A stretch of DNA of 64,000 nt. Origin: Nephrocerus scutellatus (Eukaryota; Arthropoda; Insecta; Diptera; Pipunculidae). The notes under the pieces were generated by a model. It was not told the DNA's origin and did no database searches. It was given only the letters and a program-made list of their open reading frames with translations. The position numbers were made by a program, and so were the translations under genes. Location: NCBI GenBank assembly GCA_947095585.1, contig OX352763.1:23733462-23797461 (forward strand), in the 5' to 3' direction. Position 1 is the stretch's first letter. Each line of letters starts with the position of its first letter. Below, one piece after another: positions 10,640-20,939 of this stretch.

Positions 10640-11640
10640 TGATCCACAAATTGACTACACATATAAATACAATACTCGTTCTTTAGGAACTGTAATGTGC
10701 CAATATCTAGTAAAACAAAAGCTAATCCAGCCAAAAAGCCAACTGGTAACCAGACTATTAGTCATGGCCAGTTGGTTGTGGCTGATAATTGGTGTGCCAT
10801 ACTTTTGCGTGCAGTTTTATTGAATATACACTGCGTCTTAAACGAGTTCCAATCTAGTAAGTAAGTCTATGTCTGTGTGGTCGTTTTCGATGTGATTTTT
10901 GATAGTACTTTCGCCCTAGTACGAATACTCCACCATACACCACTCACCCGACCACTCGTACTAACTCGTTTGTCTAATTCGAATTCATTCATTGATTGCA
11001 ACCCGTTAGAAAATTCAATCACGCTCCTATACAGTACAGCGAATCGATCAGATTATCCATAAACGAACACATGGGAGCGCCACGCTCCAGAGCCGTCCGA
11101 CTTCGACTCTGCTGCGGAATGAGCCTTCAGCCATTTTTTCCAATACTCGTAAATAATCCTGATGTTGTAGCTGCGCGCGCGGTTCGTAATGGTCATTACT
11201 TACGGTGTAAATTCATAATTCCGGATCACACGAACAACGGTTCGAATTGTGTATAATATGGCACATTGGGCACAATTGGTTATTGATGTCGTATACCAAC
11301 AGATACACACACACACACACACATACACAAGTAATAAGTATAATGGCTCGTCTTTCTAATTTGGCATTTCGAATAAATTTCAGTTTATTCGATCGAGCAT
11401 CCAAAAGACCATATGGTTGCCTCAGATGAGATGCTAAATGCAACTTCAATGCAATGCAGCATCATGTGGCCTCCTTCTGCTGCTGAAGATTGGGAAATGG
11501 TTCTTGTGATTCATCGTGCAAAGCATATGAGAGGTGCCAATATGGAAAATTGGGAGTTCTTCAGGAGCACGATAAAATTATTTTCTTTATAAATATGACT
11601 TACGGTGTCAAAGTTGTCAAAAGGATGAGAAAGATATGCG
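10640..11640. other. Unassigned sequence with a (CA)n microsatellite
   Basis: No gene recognised. A dinucleotide AC run occupies about 11305-11323. Confidence 0.4.
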
Positions 11641-11649
11641 AAACTGTTC

Positions 11650-11930
11650 TTTTTTTGGAGTGAAACTTCTGACGGTCACGCTCACGGTACGTTGGCACTT
11701 AAAACCCCTTGTTGCGCGACTTATAGTTTTGGACACAAATGGATGGGATCTACAATTTAAAGCCATATCTGAAAGGCGGATTGAGAAGCTTTCTCACGAC
11801 GGTTAGTACTCTCGGCCGTTGCCAGATATTCGTGAGAGTTCGGATCTTGAAAATGCTTCTGGAGTTTTTATGTGATTCGAACTTCGAAAACCACCCGCTC
11901 AGTAGTCTAACGCACTAACAACTTATTACG
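11650..11930 (-). repeat. Dispersed SINE-like repeat, family B
   Basis: On the minus strand the order matches the copy at 1370: TTAGTGCGTTAGACTACTGAGC, a TTCGAAGTTCGAATC B-box-like block, CTCTCACGAATATCTG, GAGAAAGCTTCTCAATCCGC and GGCTTTAAATTGTAG, ending near CCATTTGTGT. This is the most complete of the four copies and extends further 3'. No coding capacity. Confidence 0.6.
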
Positions 11931-12535
11931 CCTCTATTAGGATACTACTTATGGTGTTATTACATATATCTCTCTCTTTGGTCACTTTCTTTATATTTTT
12001 AAAGACGCAACAGAGTCTCAACTTATTTAGCGACTTCCTCTTCAGAAGACAGATCACGCGCCACATTATGATACGAGTAGGCGTCTCTCTATCTGGTCGA
12101 TAGGTATCACCCTTTGATTGATTGACTGATTGGCAGGATGATGTAGCTTTCTGATTCATGTGGATGTATTGCGTTTCTACCCACTTGTGCCCTAGAGATC
12201 TTCTAAATTCGCTCTCTTTAACACCCCTTTTATATAAATGGCCGTAATTATTAAGAGAATGTCGCTCAATCTCCCAGGTGACGTGGACTCCCACATTGTT
12301 CCTTCTCGGTCGGTTCGTTACTCTTTTTTCGTTGAGAAGTTGCCCTTTGGGTCTTCTCTACCTCTCCGCATATCATGCAGTTGCCATTATTTTCCAACCC
12401 TAAATGCATTAAGTGTGCTCTCAGTCTGCAATGTTCTATTAGGAACCCTGTAATGATTCTTACAGGCCAGCCTTTAAACTTTTTTCAATTCTTGCTAAAC
12501 TTAGCTCGGTCCTTTCTGCCTTTTTATACTTTCCT
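11931..12535. other. Unassigned sequence, one 122-codon frame
   Basis: A minus-strand frame at 11926-12294 encodes 122 residues with no motif I recognise. On that strand a TATATAAAAGG sequence lies near 12235, which could be a TATA-like box of an LTR or gene, but no paired LTR or other support was found. Confidence 0.25.
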
Positions 12536-12539
12536 TATA

Positions 12540-12745
12540 CAAGGTGTCCACTAATTCGTCAACGATAATTTGGGAAATGAATCGTAGGGTAGGTAGGTAT
12601 ATTCTAAGAAATTGTTCTACAGTAAGGGTCTATCTTTAATGTTGACATGTTGTAATGTGAAAAATACTTTTGGTATTACTGGGATTCGAACCACGAACCT
12701 CTGCTCAGTAGCCATGCGCTTTTCCACTGAGCCACGGCGCCCACA
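12540..12745 (-). repeat. tRNA-headed SINE, family A
   Basis: Minus strand. The head starts GGGCGCCGTGGCTCAGTGG, whose TGGCTCAGTGG fits the Pol III A box, and GGTTCGAATCC fits the B box. It is not a tRNA: the ends do not pair as an acceptor stem. The body then runs through a block including ATGTTGACATT-like sequence and ends near 12542 in ACAAGGTGTCC (plus-strand sense). Other heads are at 33218 and 38001. The 3' body is shared with 63724-63870. Confidence 0.75.
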
Positions 12746-12779
12746 GCAGCTGGCCGATACCCTGTCTAAATATAAGGCT

Positions 12780-13035
12780 GACATACATAGGTAGGGAGCC
12801 AGTATTCAGGCAGTACATTGGCACCCATAACTTACACGAGAACACTAATGACAATGGACAACGAGTCATAGAGATGGCAGAAAGCAATAATTTGGTCGTT
12901 GCGAGTACAAGGTTTGTGCGTAAAAATATCCACAAAGCCACATAGGTATCTCCTGATGGATCCACTCGCAACCAGATAGACCATGTGTTGATAGACCGCC
13001 GTCACAAACCGAACCTGATGATGGTACGAACGTAA
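12780..13035 (+). pseudogene. APE-type endonuclease fragment of an RTE-like LINE
   Basis: One plus-strand frame reads THNLHENTNDNGQRVIEMAE, NNLVVASTRF, then (after a stop in the TWxSPDG motif) SPDGSTRNQIDHVLIDRRHK and PNLMMVRT. This is the C-terminal part of the apurinic-like endonuclease that nicks target DNA for LINE insertion; IDHVLI contains a conserved Asp-His region. There is no RT next to it, so it is an isolated fragment. It abuts the SINE at 12540-12745. Confidence 0.8.
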
Positions 13036-13078
13036 CTCGGTAGTAATACGAATGAGGTACAAACTTAATGGTATTTTT

Positions 13079-13170
13079 TTAGAACTTAACTCTATGAAAT
13101 ATAAATCAAGATTCTCACCTAAATTACGTTTTATTAGAACCTAACTGTATGAAATATAAATCAAGACTGA
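13079..13170. repeat. 56-bp tandem duplication, two copies
   Basis: AGAACTTAACTCTATGAAAT at 13081 recurs as AGAACCTAACTGTATGAAAT at 13137, each followed by ATAAATCAAGA. The following 13190-13245 stretch is purine-rich with a GAGA run. Confidence 0.75.
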
Positions 13171-13539
13171 AGGTCGAGACCTATTTGGTGAGAGGCAAAT
13201 AAAAGAAAGAGAGAGAGATATATAGAATAAAAGGAGAGGAATATAGATCTGGTTATTCACAATATTAAATTTCTTTTGCTAATAATCAGAGGACATGAAC
13301 ATTTTTTCAGAGTACGTGTGCGTGCATTTGTCAGTTTGTACGTTAGTACGTTTATCAGTGTGTTAACTCGTATATCTCGCCTACTACCAGTCAAAATTTG
13401 ATGGGACTTGTTTTAAAACAATTCGTTAGCGCTCAGTTTGCGATGCCGTATTTTTTTTATTTATAGGGATAGTAGATGGGAAACTGAGAAAAATACTCAA
13501 TCTACGCATCGCCATCGATTTTTTTAAGTATGGCTGGCT

Positions 13540-13985
13540 GGCTATCACACCAAATCTTGTGAGCAATTTTTAACCCACTTCCGAACACCCAATTTGTCTA
13601 TCTATCTATACATGTCTATCTCCGATGAAAATTTCTATTAAAGTTTAGTGCCTCGGGGTCGGGGGGCTCCCATACAAATATCTTACAAAATTCAGCCGAT
13701 TTTCTTCAAATTTTTTACATATGTGTTTCTTCGACTGACAACACTTTTTGTTAAAATTTGGTAGTGATCGGGCCTCGGGATCGGGAGGTGCCCATACAAA
13801 TTTTTTTACCCGATTTACTTCATACATACATCTCCGATTGATAACATTTTTTGTAAAAATTTAGAAGTGATCGGGCATCAGGGTCGGGGTGCCCCCATAC
13901 AATTTTTTAAAAAAATTTACCCGATTTTCTTTAGATACTCGTTTAGATTAGAGAATTTACAACAAAAAGTTTAATTTTTATGGAC
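13540..13985 (+). repeat. Dispersed minisatellite family C
   Basis: About three degenerate units of roughly 110 bp. Each contains a CCCGATTTTCTTCAAATTTT-like start, an ACATGTGT-like block, a GACAACACTTTTTGTTAAAA block and CGGGGTCGGGGGGCTCCCAT (13655; variants near 13777 and 13880). It starts with GGCTGGCTGGCT and CTTGTGAGCAATTTTTAACC. Related copies lie at 39925-40090, 45808-46258, 46690-47060 and 47500-47590, so this is an interspersed element with internal tandem units. It runs directly into family D. Confidence 0.75.
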
Positions 13986-14640
13986 TGTTTTTTAAAAAAC
14001 TTTTATATAACTTGACTTGACCACTGTTTGGCTGTATTTTCGACTAGTTTTAGGTCCTCTTTAACGATCTTTCTCATGACCTAGAGGGCAGAAATTTTTT
14101 GAGTGTCTAAGTCCTAAATAGCATTTTAGTATCTACTAAATAGCAAATAACAAGAAATTAGGACTATGTCCCACTGTCCCCGGGACATGAGTTCCAAAAG
14201 AAGTCAAATCGAAAAAGGGACTAATGCCCCACCCCATCGGGACATAATTCCCAAAAAAATATGTTTGGACTCATGTACCACCTAAAATATCAATAAAATA
14301 TCATCTTCGACAATTTTTTTTTTTTTGATTATTCGGTTTTAGTCGGGTAATTCGGTATGAGACTTATGTCCCATTTAAGTGAGTCATAAGTCCCAAAAGT
14401 AAATTTTGGGACTTATGTCCATGCGACTCCTTTTTAACCACCTTTCGCACGACCTACAGAGCTGAAATTTTGTGAGCAGCTCAATGTCAGGGGGCAATTT
14501 TCAATTTCACATGTGGCGCGTGTAATGCGTGGAAAAAAGGAAATACTTTCAAACAGGCTACTTGGCGGTTATTACCAAATAATAAAATGTAAAAATAAAA
14601 GGACTGTGTGGCGTATGGCGTGTGGCGTGTGTCAAACTAT
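13985..14640 (+). repeat. Dispersed repeat family D with GTGTGGCG motifs
   Basis: The segment shares several ordered blocks with the minus strand of 28325-28700: AACTTTTATATAACTTGACTT, TTTAGGTCCTCTTTAACGA, GTGAGCAGCTCAATGTCAGG, CATGTGGCGCGTGTAATGCG, TTACCAAATAATAAA and a CTGTGTGGCGT block. No protein motif is visible. It holds an inserted hairpin cluster (14160-14420) that the second copy lacks. Confidence 0.7.
14160..14420. repeat. Cluster of three imperfect GGGACTTATGTCCC hairpins
   Basis: Three pairs of near-palindromic arms are seen in a row: GGACTATGTCCC with GGGACATGAGTTCC (14161-14196), GGGACTAATGCCCC with GGGACATAATTCCC (14218-14252), and GAGACTTATGTCCC with GTCATAAGTCCC (14359-14394), followed by another GGGACTTATGTCC (14409). 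The arms are complementary within and between pairs. The arrangement is direct sequence evidence; any function is unknown. Confidence 0.7.
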
Positions 14641-16100
14641 ACATAAACAATTTTCTACCCTAAAATCGAAGTTTTTTTTACATTTACTTTTTTTTTCAGG
14701 TAGCCTGCATTCTGCGTTGGCGTTGACGTCCTCTGATAACGATAGTAAGGTAAGTTTTTTTTAGAGTAGTATTTACTTTATTCTTATTAAGTCAGTATTG
14801 AGTACGCTCACGAAACAAACGATTTTCACGTGTATAGTCGAGCGATCCTTTTTAAACCGCAGAGTTGATTTTCAGAAAGGTTTCCATTATATCAGATGGA
14901 TAATGTCAAGCGTGGCTTTAGTAAGGTCCATGTAATGGAACCTGACCGCAAAAGGTAAAAATTCCTCAGAGTACTTACATACTTTTTGACTATACGTGTA
15001 CTAATTTCACCCAGCCTTCTGGTATTTGAGTTGTTTATATGTTTGCTAAAATCTACAGCGCATTAATTAGCATATAGCATATACCTGAGGAGAGCAAAAA
15101 ATTGTTTGACCTTCAAGCCTTCAATATTAGACGGTCAAAGCTCCTGCGACAGGTCCAACTTAAAAAATGTTTCGATAGATACGAATATTTTGATAAAATC
15201 ATAAAAATCGGGAATTTGAATATTTTTAAAATAAAAGACAAAGTCGATAAATTGATCTGTGGCACTCACTAGCTCACTAACTGGGCTTACCATCGCAGCG
15301 TTCATTATGGCCAACATATAATCGATCAATAAATTATTCATTTGCTGTATATTGATTAAAACTTAAAGCATTGACTAACTAACCTCTTTGACACACAAGG
15401 AAACCCCAAAAGCAGGTCTAAATAGCGTCAATAAAGCTTTTGTTTTCTGTTTTTTTTGTTTATATTTTATATTTTCAGTTTTATTTTATATTTTATCTTA
15501 GATTTTGAGTTGTAAATTAAAAAATGCTTAACAAGTAGTGTATATGGCGCATTTATGTGTTTCACATTTTTTTTTCATCCTCTTATAATATATTGTTGTT
15601 GTTTATTGTGCTTGAATGCTATGCAAACATTGGGACTTTTAAAATATGTATTTACATATTAACAAATATGCTATAAAAGTGGCAGTGCTTTTTGCGAAAT
15701 TAGTTGCCTTTTTATTGCCACTTTTTATGAGTTTTATATTTTAACTATTTTACTCTAATTTCCCTGCGATAAAAGTGTTTATTTTTTCATAAAATTTCAA
15801 TTTTAAAAATATAATAAAAAACTTTCCATCCACTCTTTCTCCATTATATAAATTATTTATATAAAAAAAAGAAATTTATATGGTATTCCAGTTAATTTAG
15901 ATTGGTATTGTCCTACTTCAGAGAATCAACTGAAATTCTCATACTAAGTCGGTTACAGGGCGTGTATTTGTCGTATTTGTCGATATCTGTACCGCAAAGC
16001 ATTGAATCTTAATTCGAAGGTCCACCTTAGAGTCTTCGTATACCATGCTGGTGTGATCTCCTACAACGCTCGAAAGTACTTGAAGAGACTATACGACCAT
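14641..16100. other. Unassigned AT-rich sequence
   Basis: No gene recognised; several A/T runs, especially 15440-15880. Short frames (for example 14513-14764 and 15135-15341) lack motifs. Confidence 0.4.
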
Positions 16101-16103
16101 TAG

Positions 16104-16279
16104 GCCGGCCACATATTAAGCCCAGCATAGCACAGTATAGCGTAGCAGAGGTTTTTTGAAGACACAATGTTTGACTAAATGCCGTAAAATTTGAAAGTCG
16201 CTTTAAAGTATTACATTGTGTGCCGTAAAAACCTCGGCTACACTATGCTGTGCTGTTCTGCGCTCAATATGCGGGATAT
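16104..16279. mobile_element. Small foldback MITE
   Basis: The left arm (CACATATTAAG, then CAGCATAGCACAGTATAGCG, AGCAGAGGTTTTTT, ACACAATG) is mirrored by the right arm (CATTGTGTGCC, AAAAACCTCGGCTACACTAT, GCTGTGCTG, CTCAATATG). The arms are about 65 bases each with several mismatches around a loop of about 45 bases, giving a roughly 176-bp foldback. It has no coding capacity. The superfamily is unclear because I could not fix the target-site duplication. Confidence 0.75.
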
Positions 16280-16560
16280 TCTTAAGCTTGAAAACCATTA
16301 AACATGATTTGGAACCTTTATGAGACTGAATCTCACCGCCTACACGCAGATTCCTAACGACAGCCAATGGACGAATAGTCGGGCTTTTTTTTAATTATCG
16401 TACCAAACCAAACTTAATAAATATGCTCTGCACCGTCACTAACAACAAAATACCTTTTTTGAAATGTAAATTGAGGTAGAAAAATTGTTCAGGCTTAAGA
16501 CCAGGCCTTATACCAACAGATCAAAGGCAAACTTTTGAGTGGGTAACATACGATTTTGGG
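16280..16560. other. Unassigned sequence
   Basis: Nothing recognised between the MITE and the tandem array. Confidence 0.35.
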
Positions 16561-17400
16561 GATGATATTTAAAGAGAAGCCAAACTGGATGACATCGCCT
16601 AGAAATCAGGAGGCCAGGACCAGGACCAGGACAGGATGATATTTAAAGAGAAGCCAAACTGGATGACATCGCCAAGCAATCGGGATGTATGGAGAAGTAT
16701 TTTGCAGGACGCCAGGACCAGGACAGGATGATATTTAAAGAGAAGCCAAACTGGATGACATCGCCAAGCAATCGGGATGTATGGAGAAGTATTTTGCAGG
16801 ACGCCAGGACCAGGACATGATGATATTTAAAGAGAAGCCAAACTGGATGACATCGCCAAGCAATCGGGATGTATGGAGAAGTATTTTGCAGGACGCCAGG
16901 ACCAGGACAGGATGATATTTAAAGAGAAGCCAAACTGGATGACATCGCCAAGCAATCGGGATGTATGGAGAAGTATTTTGCAGGACGCCAGGACCAGGAC
17001 AGGATGATATTTAAAGAGAAGCCAAACTGGATGATCGCCAAGCAATCGGGATGTATGGAGAAGTATTTTGCAGGACGCCAGGACCAGGACAGGATGATAT
17101 TTAAAGAGAAGCCAAACTGGATGACATCGCCAAGCAATCGGGATGTATGGAGAAGTATTTTGCAGGACGCCAGGACCAGGACAGGATGATATTTAAAGAG
17201 AAGCCAAACTGGATGACATCGCCTAGAAATCAGGATGGATGGAGAAGTATTTTTGCAGGACGCCAGGACCAGGGCAGGATGATATTTAAAGAGAAGCCAA
17301 ACTGGATGACATCGCGAAGCAATCGGAATGTATGGAGAAGTATTTTGCAGGACGCCAGGACCGAACGCCGGTTGTAGTGCCAATTATGATAATAATAACG
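16561..17400 (+). repeat. 92-bp tandem array derived from a LINE 3' end
   Basis: Nine units start at GATGATATTT: 16561, 16635, 16727, 16819, 16911, 17003, 17093, 17185 and 17278. Spacing is 92 bp except 74 (first), 90 and 93. Translated, the unit gives KPNWMTSPSNRDVWRSILQD, matching PNWMTSARNRDRWR at the end of the LINE at 5805-6800. After the last unit comes GGTTGTAGTGCCAATTATGA and an ATAATAATAA run, like that LINE's 3' tail. So a LINE 3' end was tandemly amplified in place. Since 92 is not a multiple of 3, long frames across it on either strand are repeat by-products. Confidence 0.92.
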
Positions 17401-17424
17401 TACGATGTTAGTAACTATTTACCT

Positions 17425-17600
17425 GGGTATCTCCTGACGGAGCCACTCGCAACTAGATAACGCCGCCACAATCAGAACCAAATCATATTACGAAAGTACT
17501 GAGGTGCCATCATCGACACGGACCACTATCTCGTTGGTATGGTGCTCCGAGCGCGGATTGTGTTACCCAAAAAGACTGCATCCACAAATCTTAATAAATA
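17425..17600 (+). pseudogene. APE-type endonuclease fragment, second copy
   Basis: Frames here read WVSPDGATRN, then RRHNQNQIILRKY, GAIIDTDHYLVGMVLRARIV, the C-terminal end of the same endonuclease type as 12780-13035 (SPDGSTRN, RRHKPN). The SDHxLV-type box is seen as TDHYLV. A frameshift and stop separate the parts. It follows the LINE-derived array directly. Confidence 0.72.
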
Positions 17601-17639
17601 ATATATGTCGTGACAGGTCGATGTTGTCCAAGTCCTAGC

Positions 17640-17800
17640 TTCTCGCGACCATTCGTGCTGTGCGTGTTATATTTTTGCACACAAATGGAATGTTATATCC
17701 GAAAGTCGAATTGAGAAGCTTTTCGTGGCAATTATTATTCTCCGACATTTTTCAGACATTCGCGAGAGGTGAGACTACTGCCTAGAAGTACAATACACTA
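17640..17800 (-). repeat. Dispersed SINE-like repeat, family B
   Basis: Minus-strand order: GTGGTTAGTGTATTG, CACCTCTCGCGAATGTCTGA, ACGAAAAGCTTCTCAATTCG, TTTCGGATATAACATT, CCATTTGTGTGC. Partial copy with a weak tRNA-like head. Confidence 0.55.
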
Positions 17801-18530
17801 ACCACTTGATCCTCAGCGCTTACGAATTTGATTCGAGTTAAGACGACTGCCCATCGTAACAGAGAGACCAGAAATAACAAGAACAATGGCCATGCAACTC
17901 CCATTAATGAGAAGCAGAGTAATTCCTGCAGCTAAAATGCCTGGTGTAGAAATAGAAAGGACGACGCCTTAGAAATACTGTCATAAGAAACACTGACTCC
18001 ATCTAAGGCAGTAAATTAATAATCTGGACGACTGAATCAATGTTATCAATATATCGTGGACAATAATGGAAAAATAATTCACCTGCGAAAAAAAGCAGCC
18101 TAGGAGATGAATCCCGTTCGTATACTAGAAGAGTACAAAAAGCGAGGACCGCAAAATACACCGCATTGTACACACTGTAAAGACAAAGGACGGTATAATA
18201 TGATCGCCGATCATGAAGTTATAGGCAATAGCTATTCATGACCAACTAATAATGTCAGTGTGACTGAAAGCCAGAAGACTGGAGAAGAGATATCCTGTGC
18301 ACCACCCATAAGAGTTGGAGTAATGTTATGTCATTGATGCAAGTTTTTGTTTTTCTTTCAATGCTAAACAAGGATTACCGAAACTCCGAGCCTGGATTTA
18401 TCATGCTTTCAGCATAACATGGTACCAAAAGCTTTGAAACAAGAACACACGATTATCCCGTACAAGGTTTAGTCCAAAAGTATTTGGGCTAAACCTTTAA
18501 GGGATAGAAATATCAGGACGGCAATTTCTT
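17801..18530. other. Unassigned sequence
   Basis: No protein family or terminal repeat recognised. Confidence 0.35.
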
Positions 18531-18533
18531 TCT

Positions 18534-19239
18534 TTCTTTATGTCCTGTATCCCCTTATGGGTCCTAGGGCCTCTACTACGCCTACGCGCCATCGCGTGCG
18601 GTTCCTGGCAATGAGCTTCAGCTCTCTCCAACTCTTCCCCAATTGCCGTGCCTCCTCCTCAACTGTTCTGCGCCATGTATTTCTCGGACGACCCGTTCTT
18701 CTACCATCCTGAGATAACGGGTTCCATTGCATTGCGTAGTTTGCTATGGAACTGTCGCCTTTTCGGAGTGTATGACCAATCCACTGCCACTTCCGTCGTT
18801 GGATGGTTGTGCCTATTGGTTCCTGACCCGTTCTCTGGTAAAGATGTTCGTTAGAGATACGGTTAGGCCAGAAAACCCTTAAGATGTTCCGTAGGCACCT
18901 ATTTACAAATGTTTGTAATCTTTTTGTGATAGTAGCGGTCACCTTCCAAGTGCTGCACCCATACAACAGCACAGATTCAACATTTGAGCGGAACAGTCGC
19001 AGCTTGGTGTTTAAGCAGATCGCATTGCTTCGCCATATAATGGACATCATTCCAAACACCGATTTTGCTTTGCCGATTCGGTTGGCAATGTCCTGTTCGG
19101 TTCCACCTTCGGTCGAGACAATACTCCCAAGATATTGGAAACTCTCTACTCTCTCTACCGGATGCCCAGCAATGTTAACATGAGTAACTGAGTCAGGACG
19201 GCAATTTAAAGAACTTAAATACACATTTGTATCGGCCAT
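18534..19239 (-). CDS. RTE-like LINE RT C-terminal region, uninterrupted 233 codons
   Basis: This is the best-preserved copy of the family seen at 1571-2325. In order: VERVESFQYLGSIVSTEG, GKAKSVFGMMSIIWRS, LNTKLRLFRSNVESVLLYG, RLQTFVNRCLRNILRVF, RRKWQWIGHTLRKG and GRPRNTWRRTVEEEARQLGK, ending ALGPIRGYRT. The first ATG is probably not a biological start: the protein should begin far upstream with an endonuclease and RT palm, both absent. The absence of stops over 700 bp suggests recent 5'-truncated insertion. The 3' end shows GGACATAAAG plus an AAAG run. It abuts a 107-bp tandem repeat at its 5' end. Confidence 0.88.
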
Positions 19240-19244
19240 CGGAT

Positions 19245-19710
19245 GATAATGGAACGTCTGGTTCTCTTATGGGTTTTGTCTCTAAGAAACAGCCACACTG
19301 GCCTAGTCTGAATATGAAGCCACAGTTGTATCGGTTCTCTAGTGCTAAAGAAGTTATCCAACGTCTCACTGTCTAATGAGATTTACCTCTTAGGTGCAGC
19401 AATACTAACATTGTCTAATAATGAAGCCACAGTAGTCGCGGTTCTCGAGTGCTGAAGAAGTTATCCAACATCTCATTCTCTTATGTGATTTGCTTCTAAG
19501 TTGAAGCAACACTGGCATGGTCTGATAATGAAGCCAGAGCTGCCTCGGCTCTCGGGTGCTAAAGAAGTTATCCAACGTCTCGTTCTCTTATTGGATTTTC
19601 CTTAGGTTGAAGCCACACTGGCATGTTCTGATGAGGAAGCCACAGTTGTCTCGGTTCTCGCGTGCTGAAAAAGTTATCCAGCATCTCATTCGCTTATAAA
19701 ATTTGCCTCT
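19245..19710. repeat. 107-bp tandem repeat, four copies
   Basis: AAGAAGTTATCCAAC recurs at 19348, 19455 and 19562, and as AAAAAGTTATCCAGC at 19668. Each unit also has GAAGCCACA(C)TGGC, TAATGAAGCCACAG and TCGGTTCTC blocks. Copies differ at many sites. No coding role. Confidence 0.88.
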
Positions 19711-20935
19711 AAGATGAACGATTGGTGATGAATTTAGCCATATGGGGAATAACGAAGAATTCATATAGACTTCACTTATACTAATATGATACCAGTATAA
19801 GGCTGGAACCGGCATCATTTCTTCCACCTACAATTACACTATTAGTTCAGAATTGCTCTGCATATTTTATTCGCCCCACTCTTAAGGACTGATTATTGGA
19901 TTAGCTGGTTTATCGCTCTGCTAACTTCTTTTACGCATACCGTGTCGTTGGAGCCTTCAATTTCTTAGTTGTTTCCCAAATAACTTTCATGTTATGACCC
20001 CTATACACACATAGATAGGCACGCCATTTACTCCTGTGTACATATTATGTACCAACTACGACATGCGTGGTCTTAAGTACAATTCAGAATGTCCTATTGT
20101 TTACTGAACGCTTCATAAACTCTTTCTTTTGGTTGACATCAACGACAGTCATTTGCATAAATCAACAATAAGGAACAACTTTGTTCAATGACCGATCTGA
20201 AATGGAAATGAATCTGAATCTGAAATTGGTCAATAAAAATGTTTTGAGTATTTCTTTCCATTCCATAGTATGCGTACTCGTATAGTCTGTGTGTATTACG
20301 AATCCATTATCTCGGCAGAAAATCACGCATAACGACAAATTTTGGGCAGATCTAGTTGGACAACAATGCCAACAGTGATTTTGCTTGTGTTGTTGTTGTA
20401 TTGCACTCAACTAAACAACGCCAACTTTTACTTAATTCGGCTTGAAGTTCGAACTAATGTCTGACGAAATCGGAAATTAATTGCATTTTGCCATCGAACA
20501 AAAGCAAACTTTTAAAACAGAGTTCACTGCTGCTGATGAGGATGATCCATATTTTCTGGGTTTGGTTAAGAGATTAAGAGAGACAGGCTATACTATAAAA
20601 CTATAAATTTCGAGTGATGCATTAATTGTTTTAGTAGCTGCCAAGGTTTATCTTATGCTGGTCACTTACTTTATTATTAACATTTTGATGAGGCCGAAAA
20701 ATGCATACAAAATTAATTTTGGAATTTTATGGTCAACTTGTGGTATTTTCAGGCTGGATTAAGTGTTACCAATGTTAGTGATCGGAATAGCTACGACTGA
20801 TTAATTGGACAGGAATATTTAAATGTTCGAGAAATTAATGAACGTGGCTCTGAAGGCCTCTTGTCCACAATAAGTCGGGACAAAAAACTTCACCCTCTGT
20901 GGTGGAGCGAAGACTCGGTTGATTTTCAATATTTG
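19711..20935. other. Unassigned AT-rich sequence
   Basis: No gene or transposon feature recognised. Frames up to 82 codons have no motifs. Confidence 0.35.
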
Positions 20936-20939
20936 CTTA

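Noticed and set aside
9844..10640. Direct repeat CTGTCAAACGAC flanking the mariner fragment at about 9846 and 10628
   Set aside because: mariner makes TA duplications, not 12-bp ones; likely coincidence or a piece of flanking repeat.
16561..17370. CRISPR array
   Set aside because: Units are contiguous 92-bp tandem copies with no unique spacers, and the context is an animal genome.
16919..17383. 154-codon minus-strand open frame with repeating residues
   Set aside because: A by-product of the 92-bp array; the real similarity is to the LINE 3' end on the plus strand.
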